DNA of 64,000 bases from Diorhabda sublineata (taxonomy: Eukaryota > Arthropoda > Insecta > Coleoptera > Chrysomelidae): assembly GCF_026230105.1 (NCBI RefSeq), contig NC_079474.1:8442187-8506186 (forward strand), given 5' to 3'. This document shows positions 24,771 to 36,200 of this stretch, piece after piece. The notes beneath the pieces were generated by a model, which was not told where the DNA came from, searched no databases, and saw only the letters and a list, made by a program, of their open reading frames with translations. The position numbers and the translations under genes are program-made. Position 1 is the first letter of the stretch, and each line of letters begins with the position of its first letter.

Positions 24771-24772
<2 letters not shown>

Positions 24773-27700
24773 AAGTCCTCGCCTGCTATATTATGAGCGG
24801 TTTCTTATTAGGAACCTCTTCACATTATCTCAGGCCCACAATTCTATTGATAATGCCATGTTTACCAGCTTATATAATTCTGTTTCTGACAAAAAAAAGA
24901 TACTTGCATCAGACATTGATAAATTTTCGATACACTCTTTACAATATGTGGCTTGATCGATTATTCACATTCACATTTACACATAAACCTACGAGTCTAA
25001 ATGGAAATAAAGCCTAACAATAGTTATTCGATGTACCCCGTATAAGATGTTGCTTGAGCAGCTATTGACAAACTTAAAAACAGGACTATTAACCGTCTAT
25101 TGGCACTAACACTCCCAGACATAAAATCAAGTCTCAATTTGACCTTGACCTTCGACCTTCGGCTTTGTCATACTCGATATAAAAACAATGTATTGTATTA
25201 AATGATGTATTAATTATTGTATTAATGATGTATTAAAAAGGGCAAACTATCTCAAAATTTTTTTTGCTACAAATGTTCAGTGTTCAGTTGAATGATGAGC
25301 TTAAGAAGTAAGTAAATAGGATTTCGACACCTTGTATTAAACATTCTTTAACTTCAGCTGATTATAAGTAAATTGTAGAAAATTGTGTTCTAACAATTTA
25401 CCTAAAAATAAAAACATTTAAATCACGTATTCATGATATGTTCACTAAGTTAAAAAACAAAATGGCCTTGAATTCCAACTATGATCAGAGTTATATCTTT
25501 CCTGGCAGCACCAATACTCTAGTTTGGAGCCCTTATAAATCATATTCACTTCAACCGACTCTCACTTCATAGAAATGATTATTTTCGGGAGGAATTTGAT
25601 GTTTTGCCTCTGACACTTCAGCTATTTGAAGTAGAGGAGTAGTATCCACAGTATTGAACACACTGCACCTCTCATGTCATACGTTCAAAAGAGCCCAATT
25701 ACCGAAAGTGGTATTAAACATCTGTGGCAACTTTTTATTAATATATCCTTTGATGCTGTCCATGAAGCTGCTTAGGAATTGGGTCGATTTATGGAGAAAA
25801 ATATGATGTCCTTAGGAATCTTGCGATACCTGCTTAGACAAAAAATTATGACTTGTAAGCTTTCATAACAGCCTTTATGAACTTCAGTTTGGTAGTTATT
25901 TACATCGAATAATAGACTTCTTTATCCTTCGTCTATCTTATTTCAGTAATTATAAAGGAAGTGAAAATAAAGATGGGGATGATGAAAAAGTGTATAATGT
26001 GGTTTAAATTGTATTGTGTTGTATTCATTAAAAGAATATGTTGGAAACAACAGCCAAAAAGGAAAATACTTCACCTAATAGTTTAGTATGCATTTCATCG
26101 TCACATTTTTTCCATTAGACCAACTTTCAGTGACTATAGAAGAGTGTCGACTACAATTTGGACATCGCCTGTTGACTAGCTTTGAGTCGAAGGAGGAATG
26201 GGAAAGGATTACAACTATTTGATTTATACTATAGATAAAATGAAGTTGCAGATACTTTGTCTTGAACTGACCTAGTAAAATGAAATGGAAAGACATAATT
26301 GATCGAGTACGTTTTACGTTTACGTCAGGCAAACATTTCTAGATATTACCCTTCCAGGCAATTATAATATTAGAACAAAAACATATTGTAACTGAATATC
26401 TACCCAAACAAATATTTACAAAGGAAAAATCTCAATTTTGAAAAATTACACTTCACACTCGGGGGGCTGCTAATGAGAGAATAAAAGTCATCTAAAGTCT
26501 GATTAGAACAATTGATATTCTGACTAGTTAAATTTGATTATCTAATTAAGTGTTTCAGTCACTGCAATATAACTATAGTTGAACCAATTTATCAACAATT
26601 CTATAGTAATTAAGATACCACTGAAAAACTGATCAGAGATCAGGAAAAGACCACATAGTTTGAAAATTTCCCTCTCAAGTCTCTTGAGATGTTATATTAT
26701 GTCTCGAGCCCTCGATTGTATTCGTCAATTAAAAAAAAAATCTTGATTAACACTAATTTTTCTACCTCTTTATCTTCTAAGAGTCAAGATATAATCGGAA
26801 ACTCCAATCCTCGAATCGGAAAAGGTATAGCAATAATGGTCATCCAAATTGAAAAATAGATACGATATCATCGAAAAACCATTAAAAATGTATCTGCTAT
26901 ATCCCCATAGCTGAGTATTTGAATCCACTTCCACGTAGTTATATTAAAATCTAATCAAAACATATACAACAAAAAATACTGAAGTAACTACACACCGCTT
27001 CAAATCAAGCCCAACGGAATGAATTAATTGCGAAATGACAGATACACGTTTTTATGTATGAAATTAACAGAGAAAAGGAGGAAGAGTAAAAAAAACTTGG
27101 AATGGGATAAATGGATAGCAAAAACATTTTAGCGTAGAAGGATAATATAATAGGAAAGGGATTGGTAGGCCTGGAAACACATTGCCTCTCTAGCAGTAAT
27201 ACCAGATGATTGTTCAGACCACAACACGCAGCAGTCTAGTTAGCGAATATATTTACTTATTCTTTGAGAGATTTTCAACAAAATTTCAGATGTTTTGGAC
27301 CTTTAGACCTCTGATAATCGTATCAATGATTCGTTTTCACGATTTTTGTGAAATTATTAAAAATTGAGTTCCGAGTTGTCATTTAATTTTTGTTTTTGAA
27401 AAGCAATACCCTCTGCACCATAATTTACTACCATAAAATTTCGATTAACTGAAATCAAATGTGACCGTGTCAACTTGACTGACGACGAGCGTTAGGGATG
27501 GCCAAAATCGGCAACAAACAGCAATATGATCGAAAATTTCCATAAATTGGTACAAGCTTCGAGTGATAGAAGAGGTTATCAGCATATAAAAAGACCAAAG
27601 AATTATACATGCATAAATTAATCCTATATTGAGTGCCGCGTTTACTTACTTTAAATATGTATGTTTTGTTACCTGAAAAAACTGATTATGTTTATAGTAA

Positions 27701-28539
27701 ATATAAAGAACTGATTTTATTCCATTCAAAAATTGATACACAATGTTTTATAAAGCATTCAACATTTGAAAAGAATAATACTATTTTGAAAGAAAGAGAT
27801 TAAGCAAATATGAAAAGCTTTGGTTACAGTGTGTTTATGAAGTAACATAGCTTACTAATTCTTCGATCTTTATTGAGCTCAGAGAAAATGTTTGATAAAA
27901 GGTTTACCAAATGATTTATGGCGTCTGCACGAGTCCAATACAAGTATACAGGGTGCACTACTAGTCTAAAATGCAAAAGCAACATATTTTTCGAGTATAC
28001 TCAACAGAATAAAACTATTAAATCACAAATTCAACTAACAAGACCTTATAATTCAAACTTTATTCCATAACGTGAAAAAGTTTAGTTAGATGCTCAAATT
28101 GTTTTTCCATGCATTCACAATATTCAAATCAGTTATCAGCTTCCTATTTTTCAGTTCATCCTGATTATCAGATTTTGTCTAGTTTACAATTTCACATAAT
28201 TCTAGAAAAATTAGTGCTCAAGCGATACGTCAAGAAACCTAATTAGGCACTCTTCTGTACTCCCAGCCTCAGCCAGCAGCACAAGAATATGTAGAGTGCA
28301 AAAGGCTAGCCCTCTCCAAAAAGGGCAAAGATGGTGTCAACGGCAGAAAAAGGAGGGACGACCATTTTTTTGGTATACCTATGGAATTGTATTTAACGAC
28401 AACCTTTAAAATGGTGAAACAATAATAGGAGAGTATCACGCATCATGACATCATAGTAGGAAGGAAGAAATTGCGAATGAGTGGATTTGAGGAAAAACAA
28501 AGGGCCATTCCATCAAAACAGTGCCTTTTAACACATTTA
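24771..28539. other. AT-rich stretch, no gene seen
   Basis: No domain or element recognised. 25186-25245 has a short local repeat of TGTATTAATGATGTATTAA type. Around 27945 the sequence TATACAGGGTGCA resembles the outer end of some DNA transposons, but no matching opposite end was found. Confidence 0.5.
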
Positions 28540-28770
28540 CGAATTGCACTTCTTATTGGTAGAACATCCACCATATTCTCTAGATCTGAACCCACCATAT
28601 TTTCTAATCACCTAACGTTAAAATTTTACTCACAAAAGAGAGATTTTTATCAAACAAGGACGTTATCCATTCGCGAATATCTATTTTGAGGTAAGAGAAG
28701 ACGAATGTTACTTGAAAGGGTTCAAAAAATTAAAGCGATAGGTATCGGAATGCTAAGTCAAGTTTTTATA
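28540..28770 (+). mobile_element. Mariner transposase C-terminal remnant
   Basis: From about 28539 the frame reads YELHFLLVEHPPYSLDLNPP, matching the LxEHPPYSPDLxPxDY block that contains the third catalytic Asp of DD34D mariners; that Asp is kept. After a stop and frameshift, YFEVREDECYLKGFKKLKR matches the final YFxxxxxxYxxxGIKKLxxRW helix. This is a second mariner lineage, distinct from the 16655-17088/62438-63238 type. No ends were identified and the 5' three quarters of the element are absent. Confidence 0.7.
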
Positions 28771-30585
28771 AGAATATCAATATTACTCGCATATGAAATT
28801 CGAAAAAAGAATAAAATTTATCTTTCGTATTTTTCTCAACTTTAAATGAAACTCTGTATAGATAGCAGTAATATTGCATCAGACAATATGTTTCCGAACA
28901 TTAAGTGTAATAATGTACTAGTTCGAATCTTGAAAGTTTTGAAAATACCGTCGCAAAAAGTCTTTGTCATTTTTACGTGCCCTTTGTAACAGCAAAAGCT
29001 TTGAATTTATTCCTTGATTCACATCACGAAAAGAGTAGTATCAAGTTTTTCTTGTGAGGAATTTATCGTTTTCTCCCTCGCATTTCCTACAAAACTTCCG
29101 ACAAAGAATCGTTGAAAGCATTGTCGTAACTTTTCATTTAAAAATCTTAAGCAGCAGTCTGAAGATAATTTAGCACACTACCCCGATAAGCCTGACATCG
29201 ATGCGGAGGATCCTTACCCATTTTTTATATGAGCAAACTGGACTTTTCCTTCTTTTTATCTGGAAATAATTTAATAATTTAAGAATTTTCAAGACATTAC
29301 AAATTTCTTATCTGTAGACTAGCTAAGTGAGATCAAGCTATAATGTTTTTCCCTAACTTTTGAAATGTTTCATTCAAATTTATATCAACTCACACAATCC
29401 AAAACATGTCAAATGAGATACTGTAGTCAAACTTTTTTTAATGTGCAGGGACAGTCCTACATTTTGCAAAAAGTCGTCGCCTAAGCAGTTGCCTAAGCAT
29501 ATTAATTTAGTCGTATTCATTAGTTTTCCATATGAGATTCCCCCACAGAGAATTCCAAAGGTTTCATGTAGTAGTGAGTAGTGAGGATTCATTTTATTAT
29601 TCTCTTATTATATATAGCTGATATTCCTAGCATCACCTGCTCTCTTACTACCATTATTCCTAGGTATTTGAATGAGTGCACTTCTTATTTGAAAATATAT
29701 CCTCCTATTTCTGTCAAATAACTATCAGGTACATTAGAACTACGCTTTCCTCTAAAATTCGTCATTATTGTACGTGATTCTACAAATGTCTTGGCAGTAA
29801 CTAATGATAAACGGAGGAGTAATCCCTTCATAAAAGAAACAATGTCTTGTAATTGTCATGATATAATGAAGCAGCTGCAGTTTGATTAGTTGGGGACGAA
29901 GATTGAAGGACAATAACTTCTCTACAATCTGCGCTAGTATGAAGTTATCAAAGAGAGATGGGATTGTTATATACATTGTGATTGGAAAGTTGATGGCAAT
30001 TGAATATTCATACCTTATACATCTTCCTACAATTCACAGAAGATTCACAGCTAAAAGTGTACAATGTGAGGATTATAAATTTCTGAGTTGTATAGAGAAG
30101 CTACGGTGAAAATCTTCCATTACATGAATAATACGTGAGCAACAATATTCAAATAAATCTAATGAAATTTTTGTGAAATCAGAAGAAATAATCGGTATGC
30201 TTAATATTCCAAAGGTCAACCTTTCACGAATTCGTGATTATGAAAACTTTTACAATTATTTGTATTTCATTTATATGACCAAAATCGACATATTTAGTAA
30301 AACTATCGATATACTGCGTGAATGAGTTTTAAAATCTAATAATAATGATCTATCAACTGGGTATCCTCTTCACTAAATTGAAATAACACTTTATGAACTG
30401 ATTTATATTAGTAGCTTTTTAGATTCACATTCGTATGAAAATGAAAGCAGAATATTTGACAAATCTCCCTCTATCAATGCGCTTCTGTTCTCTTCATTTC
30501 ATGCTTTACATAAGCTAACACCGTTAATTAGTGCAATTTGTTCACAACTTCACGACATGATACACTTACGCGGCTCATTCATAAC
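28771..30585. other. AT-rich stretch, no gene seen
   Basis: Short frames at 29380-30109 on both strands show no recognisable features. Confidence 0.5.
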
Positions 30586-30845
30586 TGTAAAACTCTCGGT
30601 CAGTTTGTTGCACCGTGCTGTGAATATCACCCTATTAGATTTTTTCCATTGGGGTCGAATGAAGATATCGTGTATTCTTCACCGCGAAGTATAGAAGAAG
30701 ACTGTCAGGAAAGAGTTCGGAATGTATTTCGAACAATTTCGCCGCAATAAATTCGAAACGCCACTCAGCACGGGTTTTTAAGAAGAATCCATAAATGTTT
30801 GAAAGTTTGGGGCAACCGTTTCGAACATTCACTTCAGTTTAATTT
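30586..30845 (+). mobile_element. Tc1/mariner-superfamily transposase C-terminal remnant
   Basis: The frame containing 30538-30750 reads HPIRFFPLGSNEDIVYSSPR, SIEEDCQERVRNVFRTISPQ, a TAA stop, then IRNATQHGFLRRIHKCLKV. This matches the family ending of the type LDFFLWGxxKxxVY...SIEDxxxRIRxxxxxIxP, xxxRNxxxxxxRRxxxCxxxxG. It is the same broad family as the remnant at 3150-3440, which is annotated in many insects as DUF4817 or Tc3-like. Only one in-frame stop interrupts the last ~80 codons, so this copy is less decayed than most here. Confidence 0.7.
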
Positions 30846-31545
30846 TCAGTTTTGTTCTTCTCCACTTAGAGTAGTGTTTCTAAATATTTTTAAATTGACT
30901 AAAGTATCTCAATTTTTGATACGTTAGATTTTGTTATTTCCTGTTCGCCATCGGCAGATAAAGAGAAAAATGGGGGTTGCCATTCGAAAAAATTGAGCTT
31001 TTGAAGTTTTTAGATAGCGAAATGCAGCACCAGTTTCTGAGATTTTCACAGTTTTTGGAACCTGTAAATGTTATTTGTCCAAATCCCAAAAATGTTAGAC
31101 CCGACTCACTTGAACTTAGAAATGTAATTTTTTTAGTGGAGCGCCGCATGTTTCTAAAAAATTCGAAAATTTTAATTAATTAGAAAAAGGTGAACTTTGG
31201 GCATACGATGCTTCATATAGAGTTGTATTGAAATTTCGCGTAGATGCCAAAAATTTAATAAAAACCATAGCATTCCGTTTGATATAACGAATTTTATGTC
31301 CACTTCCAGAAAAATGAGATTATTTTAGCTAAAACGAGCATTTCGAACATTATTAATTCATTGACACCAATTATATACAAAGAAACACAAAAAAATAGAG
31401 AGAGGAAGTATGATATTAACTAATTAAATCCCAGTTTAAACAAAGAAACAAAGAAAAGTAACTTTAAATGTTATTTACAGTTGGTCAGTGATAGGCTTAA
31501 TCCGTTTAAGAGTATAACAATCTATCCACTCGTCGGATGGAGTGC
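30846..31545. other. Stretch upstream of the kekkon-like gene, no element seen
   Basis: Overlapping frames at 30934-31183 on both strands have no recognised domain. No promoter elements could be identified with confidence, and a 5' non-coding exon of the downstream gene was not found here. Confidence 0.45.
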
Positions 31546-31698
31546 TCAATGTTTTTCCTTGCCTTTCTTGGGTTCATAGTTGTAGATTATGAGCCACTTG
31601 AACGGTGTGATGTAATACACAGCCCAATAGTCGTAAATTATCCGATTGATTAACCAGATAATACGAAAGAGCACATAAACAATGTAACCAATTGAATT
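31546..31698 (-). other. Unassigned 50-residue hydrophobic open frame
   Basis: The minus strand is open from an upstream TAA to a TGA at 31546-31548. It reads YIVYVLFRIIWLINRIIYDY, then WAVYYITPFKWLIIYNYEPK, then KGKEKH. It has no ATG and no AG acceptor at its 5' side. The alternation of hydrophobic and aromatic residues with a basic C-terminus looks protein-like, such as the last exon or a retrocopied end of a small membrane protein. I recognise no family and chance is possible in AT-rich DNA. Confidence 0.25.
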
Positions 31699-31984
31699 TT
31701 AATTACAGTCAGAATGAAGGCGAAGGACTATTTTGTACTTTGACAAATTTCACTTCCAATCATCATTCCTTTCTGCCACAAATGTTACGGATTTTGAACA
31801 ACACGTAGTGATTAAATAAAACGTTTAACAAATTCTACGTGTGATGTAGAATTTGAAATTATTTCTTTATTCGTAAACTCGATTTACCATAAAAAGAATA
31901 TATTGACTGTTGTTTTTTTTGTTTCAGACTGGTAGAAATGATTCCATTGGAACGGAAGAGTATCAAAACTGTTTAGCCTACAAA

Positions 31985-33298
31985 ATGCAAATACCGACAC
32001 AAATGTACCTGATACTGCTGCTTCAGTTGATCAAGGAGACAACATGCTGTTCAATATTTTGTGCTTGTATGTGGAAAAGCGGAAAACAGACAGTCGAGTG
32101 CAAAAATAAAAATCTCTCAGATATTCCTAACGGCCTCGATATGACGACGCAAGTGCTGGACTTTTCCGGGAACAGACTCGGGCAGCTTTACGAAAATATG
32201 TTTTCTATAAAAAAACTAGAGAGTCTCCAAAGACTTTATTTATCAAACTCTTTGATAAAATCAATACATGAAAGCGCTTTTGCGGGTTTAACTAACCTAG
32301 TGGAATTGGATCTCTCGAATAATTTGTTAGATGCAGTTCCAAGTAGAGCTTTCGTGCAATGTCCTCTCATGAAACTAATAATGTCTTCAAACCCCATAAC
32401 CGTATTGAAAAAAGCCAGTTTCGAGCACTTATCTCAATTGAATATGTTAGAGTTAAGTGACTGTTATATATCGGACATCGAAGAGGGAGCTTTCCAGGGT
32501 CTTCACAGTTTGGAATGGTTGCATATAGCCGGGAATCGTTTAAAGACAATACCAGGTCGAAGAACACTTCCTGAATACGTGAAAGGTATAACCTTGGAAA
32601 AAAATATGTGGGAATGCGACTGTCACATTATCGATTTAGCTAAGTGGCTGAGGGAATTTAAAAGTGTATTATCAATAGAACCAGTTTGTTACAGACCTCC
32701 AAAACTAGCTTCACGTTCTATAAGATCAGTGCCGATTCAGCAATTAGCATGTTTACCCAATATCACCCCAACTTCGTTTTATTTGGAATTGGGTGAAGGT
32801 AAAAATGTTTCATTAACATGTCACATACAAGCAGTTCCGGAAGCTTCTGTGTCGTGGTGGTTCCAAGGTGAAATGCTAGAAAATGATACAATAGTAGCAC
32901 CGGGAATTCATTTAATTTATTACATAGAAGAAGGAACGGAGAATAAACGAAGTGAACTTTTTATTTATAATGCTAATGCTGATGACAATGGAACATTTAT
33001 ATGCAATGCAGAAAATAACGCAGGTACCTCACAGGCGAACTTTACTATCAAGATTATTCTTAAGGAAGAGCCGCTTGTAATTGAAGTTGTCTTTCCATTC
33101 GAATATATTTTGATTGCTATCGTAGGGATATCTATACTCGGAATTTCAGTGTTAATAGCTCTTATTGTATTAATCATCAAATGTAAACAAGAAAAACTGA
33201 GAAAACATAAGCTTTGTCACACGGAAGATATGGTTATACAATATCATAATGGGAATAAGCTGAGTGATGGAGTCAAGAGCTTAACCAATTCTTTGATG
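31985..33298 (+). CDS. kek: kekkon-like coding exon 1: ectodomain and membrane helix
   Basis: Encodes residues 1-438. Residues 1-20 are a signal peptide (MYLILLLQLI core). LRRNT has Cys 21, 22, 26, 28 and 39. LRRs span about 55-205 (for example LQRLYLSNSLIKSI and LVELDLSNNLLDAVP). LRRCT begins WECDCHIIDLAKWL, with Cys 211, 213, 235 and 256. The Ig domain (262-358) has Cys 279 and Cys 340, core Trp 291 and the DNGTFIC motif. The membrane helix is about 375-399, followed by basic KCKQEKLRKHK. N-glycosylation sequons include NVS, NDT, NGT and NFT. Carrying the whole ectodomain in one large exon agrees with what I know of kekkon genes. The exon begins at 31928 after a TTTGTTTCAG acceptor with 57 non-coding bases, and ends at a phase-0 donor (TTGATG|GTAATA). 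Confidence 0.95.
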
Positions 33299-36200
33299 GT
33301 AATAATTTCACATTTTCATTTTGATATCATTCGATTCTATATTTTACAATAACATTAAGAAATTATGACTTCTCTCACTCTCTAGAATTTGAGTAAAGAT
33401 AGAAATGATGTAATTTCATTGCTCTTTTGAAAATGTTCTATGAGGTTTCCTTCAATATTCCTTTCACCTCTTAGATTATTTGATGTCAAATCTATTATAG
33501 AAATCTTAAAATAATTGATGTGTTCCACGACTACTATAATCCAAACAGCAATATTCAGCATCAATACTATCATGTGGCTAAGAGGTGATGTCTCATTAGA
33601 ATGTCCTCTGGAATAAAATCTCAATATAATGTATTTCCGTATATTCTTTGAAGTAAAATGTTTTTCCGCATTACATTTAAAACGCAATGTGTGTATGTGT
33701 GTGTGTTGATAATTAGGGAGTCTGTACCGATGAAACTGAAATTATATTAAGGATAGCGAAATCTATCCGTTTTTATATTTGAATGTTCATGGGATAGCTT
33801 GGATTCACAAGTGATAAAGTAGACTATGTATGAAAAGTGAGTTCATGATATCAGCATTAATATAAATGAATATGTTTTTTGAATTGATAGTATGAGGTCA
33901 CAAGTAAAACGAGAGCAAAAATGAATTGTTTTATTAACATTCAGAAAAGCTCAAAATTTTAGTAAAAAAAGTAGTTGATCTATGATTTGCATAATAAGAT
34001 ATGAGTAGAAATAGTTTTCTGAGGGAAACGCATCTAAAGTTTGCAGTAAGCATCAATAAAGTGAGAAATTTATCTTTGTTATGTCCATAGATATAATTTT
34101 GACCAACTTGGAACGTGGAAAATGATATAAACTTAAGTCATTAACACATAAACAAGCAGTTTTTTATAGACTTTCATTAGGTTATATATAGAGGTATTGA
34201 TGTTGGTAACAGAGCCAGGAAAGAGATTGAAGGAAAAACTAAAAGCAAAATAATTGCAAGCCTAGAATTATACTTTCATTTGATAATGGAGACAAACTGT
34301 AGGTTGAAATTTTTCATGAATATACTTGTGGGCAGAGAGCTCTTTAATCGAAGAGAAGAAGGAAAGGAATATACCTGTCATATATCTATATAATAGATTG
34401 CTGAGTTTAAATTTAGCAATAATATACTATTGGTTTTTGCCCACTTCATAATACAATCATTGAATTTCATAATAATAAACTTTAACAAATACCTTTTCCG
34501 TAATGTAAAGCGAATGTTCACTTGTTTGTTGTTGATGTTCACTTTATATGAGCGCATGTTTATGTTTTGTAGGTGAGTGGAGACAAATTAGAATTTGTAA
34601 TTACGGACTAATTTGTATATTATTCTTCAACTGTAAATTATTTCTTCTCTGTTCATTATTATAGTGCTGTGATATCTACCTATTGGACCAGGACATAATT
34701 TGATGAAGTTCGTATACGAATTGATTTCGTTTTCGTAAATTCAGACATATGTAAGTTTTGAAATGGGTAATACAAAGGAATCATCGGTTAAAACCATCGG
34801 TTAAAAAACCATAACATTAATACCGAATTAAAAGTACCTCGATGTACCGTGGTCAACAACGTGAAAAGAAACTTTAGCAAGCAAACGTTCAGGTTGACCT
34901 CAAAAAACCACAACTCCTGAAAATAAACGCATTGTAGTAATCAGTTAACGTGATCGATGATCACGTACAGTAGTAGAGGAGTACAGTAGAGGAGATTTAG
35001 AGAAGGTGAGCTTTTAGGAAGAGTGGAGGTGAAGAAATCTCTTTTGAGATGTCAAAATAGAATTAAGAGGTTGCTGTGTGTTAAAGAACATAAGAATTGG
35101 AGATATATTGAGAAGGAAAAAATTTATAGAGAGATGAGTGAAAGTTTGAGGTTTGTGGGTTTAATAGTGTTTGTGTTTGTAAAATAGAACGGAGACTCGA
35201 TGAAGGTTTAGGGATGCTTAGGAGGAAATGCGGCAGGAGATCTATCAGAAACTGATGGGATTCCGAAAAAATAAAGTTATAAAACATATTAAAAGAAAAT
35301 GTAGTACGTTCTCGCCAGAACCAGCAAGCAAAATTATCTTCCAATATAACAGCTTTCCCACGCAGTTGCCGTATCAGCTCAATTGACGACAAGTGTATGG
35401 ATGGCCAAATAGTACTAGACGACCGATGGATTGAAATTAGAAAGATAGAAGAGACTATCGGCATACCAAAAGGATGTATTTGCCATATATTCACAGAAGA
35501 ATTATGCATGTATAAGCTATCTACGCCTTGGGTTTCGTGTTTGCTCACTTTTGACCGAACGCGCATTCCAATGAACATTTCCCAGGCCTTATCGATGCGG
35601 TTTAAGTAAAATGAGTTTCATGTTTTGCATCTATTCATAACTGTAGATGAAATGTGTGTCCATTATATTTCTTAAATGGAAAACCGTCAATAATGGATTG
35701 CAGAAGGTGAACCTGCTCCGCAAAAAGTGTATATGGTTTCAATTGGACAAGTGATGTTTAGTATTGAGCATCATTGCTTAATAAAGTGAAGAAGAAGTTT
35801 CAAGAAGCAATTGTATTTATAAATAATATAAATATATAAATATGAGGAAATAAAGTTCTTTTTCATCAAGGCAACGAACCTTATGATATATATTTCGGTG
35901 ATCGCCACAGCTAACATTCATGAATTGGTTGACCACCCACCGTTTTCACCAGATATGACTTTCAGCGACTTTTTAATATTTTCTAGCATTAGAGTATCAC
36001 TTGCGGAGATTTTCATTAGAAGCGTATGTTATCGTATACGTAAACGCATATTTATTCAAAAAGACAGTTGAAAAATAGAATTGTTCATTTTAAAGAAAAT
36101 ATCTTATAGCTTTGTAAGGTCGAAAACTTTTAACTCTCAGACGACTCTCGTAAATATTAAGTTCAGCAAGCTTCTTTGCACATCAAATTATATATCTAAT

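Noticed and set aside
24588..24956. 122-residue frame with a long Ile/Tyr repeat
   Set aside because: It is translation of a (TA)n microsatellite; flanking parts show no domain.
31910..31984. Upstream ATG giving a 480-residue kekkon reading frame starting MFFLFQTG
   Set aside because: This ATG lies in the polypyrimidine tract before the TTTGTTTCAG acceptor, so it is intronic; the ATG at 31985 directly precedes the signal peptide.
33299..33352. Kekkon reading frame continuing to a stop at 33352
   Set aside because: It reads through the donor TTGATG|GTAATA into intron; the phase-compatible downstream exons give a proper tail. A retained-intron isoform cannot be excluded.
35081..35578. 165-residue minus-strand frame
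   Set aside because: Its lower part overlaps the mariner remnant in antisense and the rest is Ser/Leu-rich from purine-rich DNA; no domain or splice context.
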